Shown here one piece after another: positions 41,659 to 50,461 of a stretch of 64,000 nt of DNA. Origin of the DNA: Cylindrospermum sp. FACHB-282. GTDB lineage: Bacteria > Cyanobacteriota > Cyanobacteriia > Cyanobacteriales > Nostocaceae. The translations under genes were made by a program, and so were the position numbers. The notes under the pieces were generated by a model. It was not told the origin of the DNA, made no database searches, and worked only from the letters and a program-made list of their open reading frames with translations. The stretch spans positions 29,571 to 93,570 of the forward strand of contig NZ_JACJRJ010000022.1 of the NCBI RefSeq assembly GCF_014697195.1. The letters run 5' to 3'. The first letter of the stretch is position 1. Each line of letters begins with the position of its first letter.

Positions 41659-44130
41659 ATGTTTGAACGCTTCACAGAAAAAGCCATTAAGGTAATCATG
41701 CTGGCCCAAGAAGAGGCCCGCCGTTTAGGTCACAACTTTGTCGGAACTGAACAGATCCTCTTGGGTCTGATTGGTGAAGGCACTGGAGTAGCCGCCAAGG
41801 TGCTGAAATCGATGGGCGTCAATCTCAAAGATGCCCGAATTGAAGTTGAAAAAATTATAGGTCGAGGTTCTGGCTTTGTGGCCGTGGAAATTCCGTTTAC
41901 GCCACGGGCAAAGCGAGTTCTAGAACTATCCTTGGAAGAAGCACGCCAACTGGGGCATAACTACATTGGCACCGAGCATCTGCTGTTGGGCCTAATCCGC
42001 GAAGGTGAAGGTGTAGCAGCCAGGGTGCTAGAAAACCTCGGTGTGGATCTATCCAAGGTCAGAACCCAAGTAATTCGTATGTTGGGAGAAACTGCTGAAG
42101 TTTCACCAGGGGGCCCATCCGGTCGCACAAAAACCCCGACTTTGGATGAATTTGGCTCTAACCTGACCCAAATGGCGGTGGATAACAAACTCGATCCTGT
42201 GGTGGGACGCGCCAAGGAAATTGAGCGAGTGATTCAGATTTTGGGCCGCCGGACTAAAAATAATCCAGTGCTGATTGGTGAACCAGGGGTTGGTAAAACG
42301 GCGATCGCTGAAGGTTTAGCGTCACGTATTGCCAATAAAGATGTCCCCGACATCCTGGAAGATAAGCGCGTGGTGACACTAGATATCGGCTTGCTGGTAG
42401 CTGGAACCAAGTACCGGGGTGAATTTGAAGAACGTCTGAAAAAAATCATGGATGAAATCCGCTCTGCGGGTAATGTCATTCTGGTGATTGACGAAGTACA
42501 CACCCTAATTGGTGCAGGTGCAGCTGAAGGGGCCATTGATGCGGCAAATATCCTCAAGCCAGCTTTGGCAAGGGGTGAGTTGCAGTGCATCGGCGCGACA
42601 ACCCTAGATGAATACCGCAAGCACATTGAGCGGGATGCAGCTTTGGAACGTCGTTTCCAACCAGTCATGGTGGGTGAGCCGTCAGTGGCTGAAACCATTG
42701 AAATCTTATTTGGACTGCGCGAACGCTACGAGCAACACCACAAGCTGAAAATCTCCGATGAAGCATTGGAGGCAGCGGCGAAGTTGTCTGACCGTTATAT
42801 TAGCGATCGCTATCTCCCAGATAAAGCCATCGACTTAGTTGATGAAGCTGGTTCGCGGGTGCGCTTGATTAACTCCCAACTGCCACCAGCAGCCAAAGAG
42901 TTAGACAAAGAACTGCGGCAAATCTTAAAAGAAAAAGATGATGCAGTGCGCTCCCAAGACTTCGACCGAGCTGGGGAATTGCGCGATCGCGAAATGGAAA
43001 TTAAAGCCGAGATTCGGGCGATCGCCCAAAGCAAGACCAATGCCACAGGTGGTGACGGTTTAGAACCAGTCGTCACCGAAGAAGACATTGCTCACATTGT
43101 TGCTTCCTGGACAGGCGTACCGGTCAACAAACTCACCGAATCCGAATCCGAAAAGCTGCTGCACATGGAAGACACCTTGCACCAGCGGCTCATCGGTCAA
43201 GACGATGCAGTGAAGGCAGTTTCACGGGCAATTCGTCGCGCGCGTGTCGGTTTGAAAAACCCCAATCGACCAATCGCCAGCTTTGTCTTCTCCGGGCCCA
43301 CCGGCGTAGGTAAAACCGAATTGGCGAAATCCCTAGCCTCATACTTCTTCGGTTCTGAAGAAGCCATGATTCGCTTGGATATGTCGGAATATATGGAGCG
43401 TCACACCGTCAGCAAGCTGATTGGTTCACCTCCTGGCTATGTAGGTTACAACGAAGGTGGTCAGCTGACCGAAGCCGTGCGGCGGCGTCCTTACACCGTG
43501 GTGCTATTCGACGAAATCGAAAAAGCGCACCCCGATGTATTCAATATGCTGTTGCAAATCTTGGAAGATGGTCGGTTAACCGATGCTAAAGGACGCACGG
43601 TGGACTTTAAAAACACCTTGCTGATTTTAACTTCCAATATTGGTTCTAAAGTAATTGAAAAAGGCGGCAGCGGCATCGGTTTCGAGTTCGCTGACGATGT
43701 CACCGAATCAGCCTACAACCGCATTCGCTCTTTAGTCAACGAAGAACTCAAGCAATACTTCCGTCCTGAATTCCTCAACCGACTAGATGAAATTATCGTC
43801 TTCCGTCAGTTGAGCAAGCCTGAAGTTACACAAATTGCTGAAATCATGCTCAAAGAAGTGTTTGGTCGTCTCACTGAAAAGGGTATCACCTTAGAAGTCA
43901 CCGACCGCTTCAAAGACCGCCTCATCGATGAAGGTTACAGCCCCAGTTATGGCGCCAGACCTTTACGGCGGGCAATTATGCGCTTGTTAGAAGATAGCTT
44001 GGCGGAAGAAATTCTGTCAGGACGCATCAAGGATGGCGATGTCGCTACTGTTGATGTCGATGAAACCGGCACTGTCCGCGTATCTTCTGAAAAGCGTCGT
44101 GAATTGTTGCCTCAAGGTGTTGAGTCGTAG
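41659..44130 (+). CDS. clpC: ATP-dependent Clp protease ATP-binding subunit ClpC
   Basis: [26 protein letters not shown] start; two AAA+ Walker A sites ([16 protein letters not shown]); UVR region. Confidence 0.98.
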   Translation: MFERFTEKAIKVIMLAQEEARRLGHNFVGTEQILLGLIGEGTGVAAKVLKSMGVNLKDARIEVEKIIGRGSGFVAVEIPFTPRAKRVLELSLEEARQLGHNYIGTEHLLLGLIREGEGVAARVLENLGVDLSKVRTQVIRMLGETAEVSPGGPSGRTKTPTLDEFGSNLTQMAVDNKLDPVVGRAKEIERVIQILGRRTKNNPVLIGEPGVGKTAIAEGLASRIANKDVPDILEDKRVVTLDIGLLVAGTKYRGEFEERLKKIMDEIRSAGNVILVIDEVHTLIGAGAAEGAIDAANILKPALARGELQCIGATTLDEYRKHIERDAALERRFQPVMVGEPSVAETIEILFGLRERYEQHHKLKISDEALEAAAKLSDRYISDRYLPDKAIDLVDEAGSRVRLINSQLPPAAKELDKELRQILKEKDDAVRSQDFDRAGELRDREMEIKAEIRAIAQSKTNATGGDGLEPVVTEEDIAHIVASWTGVPVNKLTESESEKLLHMEDTLHQRLIGQDDAVKAVSRAIRRARVGLKNPNRPIASFVFSGPTGVGKTELAKSLASYFFGSEEAMIRLDMSEYMERHTVSKLIGSPPGYVGYNEGGQLTEAVRRRPYTVVLFDEIEKAHPDVFNMLLQILEDGRLTDAKGRTVDFKNTLLILTSNIGSKVIEKGGSGIGFEFADDVTESAYNRIRSLVNEELKQYFRPEFLNRLDEIIVFRQLSKPEVTQIAEIMLKEVFGRLTEKGITLEVTDRFKDRLIDEGYSPSYGARPLRRAIMRLLEDSLAEEILSGRIKDGDVATVDVDETGTVRVSSEKRRELLPQGVES

Positions 44131-44228
44131 TTAGGAATTTGGGATTAATCAAGTCTCAACTTTAAAAGTTTAAATAAACGGTAGAGTGTTAATTGCTCTA
44201 CCGTTTTTTATTTTTTTAACCTTCAATC

Positions 44229-44567
44229 ATGAGCGGAATTAATCGTCAAATCGCCCTTGACGTTAGACATATTGCCAAGCATTTACCAGAAACACCGCAA
44301 ATGCAAAGGCTTCTTAAAAAAGGAATTGCGGCTCATGTATTTAATGACGAAAATACCATGAATCGAGTTGCCCAGTCCATAATAGAAGCAGGGGACTTTA
44401 TCGGCATAATTCGAGAATATGAACGTTATGGAATGTTTTTTAACCAGCCAATAGGTTATAGAATTAGTCCAGATAGTAGCCGTATTCCACTTTATTATGG
44501 GGAGATAAAAATCAATGCAGATAACCAATACCACGTCGTCCCCCGCACCAGACCTAGTGAAGAATAA
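44229..44567 (+). CDS. Conserved hypothetical protein
   Basis: 112 aa; RHIAKHLPETPQMQRLLKKGIAAHVFNDENTMNRVAQSI...GYRISPDSSRIPLYYGEIKI; overlaps the next ORF. Confidence 0.7.
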   Translation: MSGINRQIALDVRHIAKHLPETPQMQRLLKKGIAAHVFNDENTMNRVAQSIIEAGDFIGIIREYERYGMFFNQPIGYRISPDSSRIPLYYGEIKINADNQYHVVPRTRPSEE

Positions 44568-44784
44568 CTGGGAATTTACAGAAGTATGGATAGATCCAAT
44601 GTTATCTCCTCCATATATTCTTTTATTACTTTGTGACAGTGAAGGAAACTGTCAAATTTATGACCCAAAAGAGGGCGATAAAATTGTATTTTCTAGTAAT
44701 AATTATGAAGAAGCTAAATTGTGGTTACTAGAAGATGAATATGAACCAGTTGAAGGTAGGCTTTTAGCTGCGGAATTGGTGTGA
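44515..44784 (+). CDS. Conserved hypothetical protein, overlapping upstream gene
   Basis: 89 aa acidic ORF NWEFTEVWIDPMLSPPYILLLLCDSEGNCQIYDPKEGDKIVFSSNNYEEAKLWLLEDEYEP. Confidence 0.7.
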   Translation: MQITNTTSSPAPDLVKNNWEFTEVWIDPMLSPPYILLLLCDSEGNCQIYDPKEGDKIVFSSNNYEEAKLWLLEDEYEPVEGRLLAAELV

Positions 44785-44893
44785 ATTAGCTGTAGGTTGA
44801 GCTTACCGTGTGAGAAGTCAATAAACCCCTTGTTAGTTAGCGTTGGGTTTCGTTCCTCAACCCAACCTACACACTAAACTATATTTACCTATA

Positions 44894-44998
44894 AACCTGG
44901 TTCGAGTTGATAAACGCACAGGTAATGTGTTTATCCTCGCGAGTGAAGAGAATATGATAGAAATATATCCTAATGCTAAATGGAGGTATTTGGTATGA
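44894..44998 (+). pseudogene. C-terminal remnant of DUF6888-like protein
   Basis: In-frame NLVRVDKRTGNVFILASEENMIEIYPNAKWRYLV* ending in TATGA overlap with downstream ATG; upstream half replaced by a repeat. Confidence 0.55.
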
Positions 44999-45219
44999 GC
45001 CAGCCTAACTTCCAAGGTATGAGTCCAAAAGAATTACGTGCTTATGTTTTATCTCATCGGGATGACCAAGAGGCATTCTACACTTATGTAGATAAATTGA
45101 ATGCTGAGGCAAATTGGGTAGAAATGCCACCATCAGAATCTGTTGATGATCTGAGGAATTATCCTGAATTTTTGCAGCGTTTTAGTAATGGTAAAAAATT
45201 ACTTGAAAGTGAAGAATAA
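44995..45219 (+). CDS. DUF6887-like small protein
   Basis: MSQPNFQGMSPKELRAYVLSHRDDQEAFYTYVDKLNAEANW; start ATG overlaps stop of upstream remnant. Confidence 0.65.
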   Translation: MSQPNFQGMSPKELRAYVLSHRDDQEAFYTYVDKLNAEANWVEMPPSESVDDLRNYPEFLQRFSNGKKLLESEE

Positions 45220-45231
45220 GTGGGGTTAATT

Positions 45232-45549
45232 ATGACTAATACAAAACCTGTGCGTGGTCGTCAACCAGGTAGAATCTTTCCAGAATTTACGATACCACCG
45301 GAAGAATTAGCTAAACGGGAAGCTGAAAAAAATGCTCGTGGACAAAAAGCGCGTGTTGTTTTTGATCAAGTTTGTCCGCAATTAATAGATGAACATTACA
45401 ATTGGTTTATTGTGATTGAACCAAACAGTGGTGATTATTTTACTGATCCTGATGAAAATGTTGCTGACAAAAAAGCGCGTGAAAAATATCCTACTGGTTG
45501 GCTTGTTACACTCCGTCTCAATGAAACAGGTGCTTGTGGACGGATATGA
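45232..45549 (+). CDS. Small conserved 'SGDY' protein (paralog of 16983..17300)
   Basis: MTNTKPVRGRQPGRIFPEFTIPPEELAKREAEKNA...EHYNWFIVIEPNSGDYFTDPDENVADKKAREKYPTGWLVTLRLNETGACGRI. Confidence 0.8.
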   Translation: MTNTKPVRGRQPGRIFPEFTIPPEELAKREAEKNARGQKARVVFDQVCPQLIDEHYNWFIVIEPNSGDYFTDPDENVADKKAREKYPTGWLVTLRLNETGACGRI

Positions 45550-45575
45550 TTTTAGGTTTTTACTAATTAATACTT

Positions 45576-46184
45576 ATGGATGTAGCAGACAAAATAATTG
45601 ATTTGACTGGTTGTCAAATTTGGGATAGGCAAGAAGTAAAACGCATTCCAATTAATGGAAACTACACATTAGAAGAACTCACGGATTTACTAAAAAAACA
45701 CTGGATACCTTTTTTTGAATGTCACCAATGTGGACGTTTTGACTATTGCAAATTTGTTGAAGTAACATCTTACACTGATAAGGCAAAAGATATACAATGT
45801 GGTGTTGCTGTTACTTCACTAAAAGCATTAATAACTAGATGTATATCAGTTTTACAAATATTAGATTCTCAAAAATTGCAATATTTCCTTGACGCTGCAT
45901 ATCATTTCACACAATTTATATATAAATCTGAATTAAGAACGGGAAATTTTATCAGTACAGACCATTTAGATTATTTCAACAATCTAGTTCCTATGGCTTT
46001 TAGCCAGATTATTGATCTTAGGAACCACCTGACAAAGTTTTCATATGAAATGAGCCGCTTTCCTGAGTTTAGGAGTAGGCAGTCTATTTTACTTGTAGAG
46101 GGGTACTCAGAAAAAGTATTTATTGAGCGACTAAAGCATTCTGGACTTGCTTGTTTTCTATATATTACTGTTAAAAGCGATTAG
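45576..46184 (+). pseudogene. TOPRIM/OLD-like protein, truncated at start of TOPRIM domain
   Basis: Cys motif FECHQCGRFDYCKF; C-terminus RQSILLVEGYSEKVFIERLKHSGLACFLYITVKSD* stops just inside a TOPRIM-like LLVEGxSEKxFIExL motif, where a repeat begins. Confidence 0.6.
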
Positions 46185-46186
46185 AA

Positions 46187-46325
46187 ATCGCGGCTACACA
46201 GACAAAACCCACCTTTCCTGCGGAACGCTACGCGAACGTGGGTTAAAAACCCTTAATTTTTCATTAGTACACGGAGGTGGACTTCGTTTGTGTAGTAGCG
46301 TTCGCGGAGCGTGCCGGAGGCTCTA
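46187..46325. repeat. MITE-like interspersed repeat with inverted ends plus adjoining GCGTTCGCGGAGCGTGCCGGAGGC unit
   Basis: CTACACAGACAAAACCCACCT ... AGGTGGACTTCGTTTGTGTAG imperfect inverted repeat. Confidence 0.75.
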
Positions 46326-46616
46326 TTATATTCGCCCAATACTTTTAAAACATCCTCTTAGGCAATAGCATAAGTGTCAAATTATTTTTTCTCCAAGTGT
46401 CGAAATAAATTTAGGTTTGAAGCCACTACAAATTATCAAGTATAATTAATACAAATTTGAACGAAGTGAAACCCAATAAACATCCTTTTAGCGTTGGGTT
46501 TAGTTCCTCAACCCAACCTACATACTCAAAGATAAGCAAGGGTGCAAAATTCGCTTTCAAGCCATAACAGATAATCAAGTACAATTAATACACAGTCACC
46601 AGAAAGGATTAAGAAC

Positions 46617-46886
46617 GTGCAAGCCATTCTCTTAAGCCGCGAAGAAGTTGGAAGACGTGCCAGAGATTTATACGACAATGGCATTCGTCAGCAAGTAGAA
46701 ACAGAAGAAAACATCGGTAAGATGGTAATTATCGATATACAAACAGGTGAATATGCAGTTGATAAAATAGGTTTAGAATCAGCGCGATATTTACGCCAGA
46801 AAAATCCCTTTGCGCGACTATATGGTATTCGCATTGGCTATAAATTTGCTGTTTCTTTCAATGGCCATCTGGAGCGTGATTCTTAG
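46617..46886 (+). CDS. Small 'TGEY' protein preceding aspartic protease
   Basis: NIGKMVIIDIQTGEYAVDKIGLESARYLRQKNPFARLYGIRIGYKFAVSFNG; same motif spacing as the SGDY paralogs. Confidence 0.75.
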   Translation: MQAILLSREEVGRRARDLYDNGIRQQVETEENIGKMVIIDIQTGEYAVDKIGLESARYLRQKNPFARLYGIRIGYKFAVSFNGHLERDS

Positions 46887-47251
46887 TGATTTCTGGCATT
46901 GTCAAAGATGGAAATGCAACTGTTAATGTCATATTCCGACTGCTAAATCTACCAGATTTTACTATTGAATTTGTTATAGACACAGGTTTTACAGATTACC
47001 TTTGTCTACCACCAGAAGCAGTTGCTTTGTTGAGTTTACCCTTCCTGTATGATATGCCTGGAAGACTGGCTGATAATAGTTGGATAGAAATACCAATGTA
47101 TGAAGCTACCATTATCTGGAATGGAGAAGAAAGAGAAGTTAACGTACTTGCTACAGGAAAGCGACCTTTACTAGGAACTGCGTTACTTGATGAACATGAA
47201 CTTGTAATCCAATTTACTGAAGGCGGTTTAGTCATAATTGATGAGTTATAA
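46886..47251 (+). CDS. Clan AA (retropepsin-like) aspartic protease
   Basis: FTIEFVIDTGFTDYLCLPPEAVALLSLP...RPLLGTALLDEHELVIQF; overlaps upstream stop (TAGTG). Confidence 0.8.
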   Translation: MISGIVKDGNATVNVIFRLLNLPDFTIEFVIDTGFTDYLCLPPEAVALLSLPFLYDMPGRLADNSWIEIPMYEATIIWNGEEREVNVLATGKRPLLGTALLDEHELVIQFTEGGLVIIDEL

Positions 47252-47265
47252 ATGCCAGCATATCC

Positions 47266-47358
47266 TCAAAATATTGACTGAGTTAATTGTTCAACAGCCT
47301 TGAACAAGTCTTCTAAAGAGAATTGTACTTCAACTTTGATTGTTGAGGTTTTGGACAT
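47266..47358 (-). pseudogene. Short fragment of a cyanobacterial conserved protein
   Basis: MSKTSTIKVEVQFSLEDLFKAVEQLTQSIF* on the minus strand. Confidence 0.3.
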
Positions 47359-47750
47359 CTCACCAGCTAGTCTATTGTTATTAGATAGCAGTCCTAAGTT
47401 ATGCTTGAGTTGCTGATAAAGCTTGTAATGTTTACAAAAGTACGAATCAGAAATTGCACAAGCTCACTGCATCCTCTAAGATGAAGCTATGTATTGCACT
47501 AGCCTTTTGTATACATTACACTCTTTTTAAGGATTACTACTCATTTACGGATATATCCTTAATTCAGTGCTGAAATCTTCATTATTTTATAAGTAAAATC
47601 ACAGATGTTTTTCCATATTTAATTAGATTAATCTAACGTTACAGTCCACTTAAGTACGTTGATGCAACATAAATTAAATCTTGGTACTATTGAACATCAA
47701 TTTTAGGCTTAAATACGAAAATTTATATAATTCAATTATTTGGGCAGATT

Positions 47751-49967
47751 ATGGGCAAGGCAATAGGCATTGATTTGGGGACGACTAACTCCGTCGCCGC
47801 TTTTAAGTTGGCAGAAGTTGAAGTGGTGACAGCTAAGGATAACACGCCCCCAGAGAGGAAACTGACGCGATCGCTTGTTGCTTGCGATCAACAAGGAAAA
47901 TTCTTGGTTGGAGATCAAGCTTACAACCAGCTACGGGCTGATCCAGAAAACGTAATTATTTCGATCAAGCGTTTGATGGGTAGGGGTTTCGGCGATTCAG
48001 AAGTCCAAAAGCAAAAATCAGAATTAAGTTACAAAATTGCCCAACCAACTCAGGGAACAGACAACAGCATAGCAGTTTGGCTAGCAGACAAAGAATATCA
48101 GCCAGAGGATATTTCGGCGGAAATTCTCAAAAAAATTGTCAAAAATGCCCAAGCTTATCGCCTCTCATTTGACAAAACAGGGGAAGCCATCGACCAAGCT
48201 GTGATTACCATCCCCGCCTACTTTAATGATAAACAACGTTATGCTACCCGCACAGCCGCACTTAAAGCCGGAATAACTCCCCTAGAACTATTACCAGAAC
48301 CGACAGCCGCAGCTATCTCCTACGGCTTTGCACCAGATGGCGAAGATGTGAAGACGATTTTGGTGTACGACTTTGGCGGTGGGACATTTGACGCTTCACT
48401 GATTACCGCTGGGGGAACTTCATTTATCGAACAGGGGAAAGCGGGAGATTTGTGGCTGGGAGGGGATGACATCGACTCGCGAATCATTAAGTTTGTCAAA
48501 GAGCAAATTTCTCAACAGGAAAAAATTAGCGATATTGACGGCTTGATTGCTAATATGCCCCATTATCAACGGGTGCGATTTAATGCTGATTTAAAGTTAG
48601 CGGTAGAACGGGCTAAAGTTGAATTAAGCAGTTCTTCAATAGCACAGATTGCTCCTGCGGCTCAATTACTTGATGAGTTGGGAATTGCGATTCCCATTGA
48701 GGTAGAAATTACCCGTGAGCAATTTGAGGAATTGATTGCTGATTTGGTAGACCGTTCGCTGCAAATTTGCCGCCAAGCTTTAGAATACGCTGAATATCAT
48801 TTAGAAATGGTGGATGTGGTGCTGCTGGTGGGTGGTTCTTCCCAAATTCCTTTGGTACAAAGCAAAATTAAAGGGGTTTTTGGGGCTAATAAGGTGGTGG
48901 TGCATCCCCGGCCAATGTATGCAGTAGCTGAAGGTGCGGCGATTGTCGCTGCTGGACAGACTGATAAAGTAACAACGGTTTCCCGCGACTATTTTATTAA
49001 GCTTGTGGATGGCAATTATCAAGTGATTAATCGGGGTGATATTTTGCCAGTGACGACATCCCACACTTTTAAGACTGTGGCTGAGGGACAACGGCTGATT
49101 CACTTTCAATTTTTTAGCCCTGATGAAGTCAAAGAAAAGTTAGATGGGGTTAAATCTGATGAAAGTATTGGGGATATCTGGTTGGGGTTAGACAAAAAGT
49201 ATCCAGCCGGAACGGAAATTATGGTGAATGTGGAGTTGGATGAAAAAAATAGCGATTTGCGAATGACGGCGACTTTGAAAAATGACCCTGCGGTGAGAGT
49301 GAGTTGTATTTTTTCCCGTGGTCGTTCAGATGAGAGAATATATCAAGAATTAGAGGAAGCGATCGCAGAACTCAATCACCAAGATTTAACTGAACTGGGT
49401 GTGGAAGCAGCGCTAAAGTTAGCAGTCCCAGTTGTGCAGTCAGCAAACCAAATTATCGATTCTAGAACGGGAGAAGAACGCAGCGATTTACGCGATCGCG
49501 CTCTTGTTAATTTGCAAAAATTCCAGGTTTCTATGTCTCCACAACGCTTAGAAGCTGAATCTCTGCTGCATGAATGCGATCGCATCCTTCAACTCTGTGG
49601 TTTTCTAATTCCCCAAGCCCAGCAAGAACGATTGCAAAAGCTGACTCAACAGTTGCAAACGGCGATTGACACCAATAACGGCTCTCAAATGGATGCTCAG
49701 AGCGAAGAGGCAAGAAGGGAACTCAGTAATCTCCCTGATGAGGTACAGTTGGTGCAGGCGTATCTTTTGGCAATTCGCCTAGCTAAAACAGTTGCACCCA
49801 CCCAAGCAAATGCCATGTTTGATAAACTCTTGCGGATGCTCAACGCTATGGAAAGAGATGATAAACACGAAGCTGATCGTTTATTGCATGAACTGCAACC
49901 AGACGTCAATCATTGGCTAAATCAAGAATTGCCCATTAATAGCATTGTCACAGGACTAACTCGATGA
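47751..49967 (+). CDS. Hsp70-family protein (divergent DnaK paralog)
   Basis: [66 protein letters not shown]; no DnaK-like acidic tail. Confidence 0.93.
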   Translation: MGKAIGIDLGTTNSVAAFKLAEVEVVTAKDNTPPERKLTRSLVACDQQGKFLVGDQAYNQLRADPENVIISIKRLMGRGFGDSEVQKQKSELSYKIAQPTQGTDNSIAVWLADKEYQPEDISAEILKKIVKNAQAYRLSFDKTGEAIDQAVITIPAYFNDKQRYATRTAALKAGITPLELLPEPTAAAISYGFAPDGEDVKTILVYDFGGGTFDASLITAGGTSFIEQGKAGDLWLGGDDIDSRIIKFVKEQISQQEKISDIDGLIANMPHYQRVRFNADLKLAVERAKVELSSSSIAQIAPAAQLLDELGIAIPIEVEITREQFEELIADLVDRSLQICRQALEYAEYHLEMVDVVLLVGGSSQIPLVQSKIKGVFGANKVVVHPRPMYAVAEGAAIVAAGQTDKVTTVSRDYFIKLVDGNYQVINRGDILPVTTSHTFKTVAEGQRLIHFQFFSPDEVKEKLDGVKSDESIGDIWLGLDKKYPAGTEIMVNVELDEKNSDLRMTATLKNDPAVRVSCIFSRGRSDERIYQELEEAIAELNHQDLTELGVEAALKLAVPVVQSANQIIDSRTGEERSDLRDRALVNLQKFQVSMSPQRLEAESLLHECDRILQLCGFLIPQAQQERLQKLTQQLQTAIDTNNGSQMDAQSEEARRELSNLPDEVQLVQAYLLAIRLAKTVAPTQANAMFDKLLRMLNAMERDDKHEADRLLHELQPDVNHWLNQELPINSIVTGLTR

Positions 49968-50461
49968 ATCTGAAGCTCAACTGTCCTGTGTGCGGGTATC
50001 AAGAAATAGAGGGCAACACTTGCCCTAACTGCGATACCGATCTTTCCCTCATGCGGATGCTCCAAGAGTTACCACAACGGCAAAACTCACTTTTAGCAAA
50101 TTTTGCTGGCTGGCCATTAGGAATCGCTCTATTAATGCTAATTGTTGGTATTGGGTTGGGAGCATTTAGCAGTTTTGTCTTCGTGCAACCCAATTTCTAC
50201 ACAGCTACTATCTCTCCTGCCAATCCAGTGGTGATGAGTACCACCAGCCCAAAACCTGCTATTGCACCTCGGAAAGCTCCAGCAACCAATACCTACATTG
50301 TTAAAGCTGGAGATTCTCTAAGTGCGATCGCTAAAAAATTATGTGGTAAAGAAACTTTTTGGTTCGTGATGGTTACAGCTAACCCGCAATTAAAAGGGCG
50401 AGAAAATGATCTAGAGGTGGGGGATAAGTTAGAAATTCCTAACTGTCAGGAGGGGAATTAA
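49964..50461 (+). CDS. Zinc-ribbon / single TM / LysM protein
   Basis: CPVCGYQEIEGNTCPNC; TM PLGIALLMLIVGIGLGAFSSFVFV; LysM YIVKAGDSLSAIAKKLCGKETFWFVMVTANPQLKGRENDLEVGDKLEIP. Confidence 0.85.
   Translation: MNLKLNCPVCGYQEIEGNTCPNCDTDLSLMRMLQELPQRQNSLLANFAGWPLGIALLMLIVGIGLGAFSSFVFVQPNFYTATISPANPVVMSTTSPKPAIAPRKAPATNTYIVKAGDSLSAIAKKLCGKETFWFVMVTANPQLKGRENDLEVGDKLEIPNCQEGN

Noticed and set aside
41961-43703. Minus-strand ORFs opposite clpC
   Set aside because: Antisense to a conserved gene, no recognisable motif.
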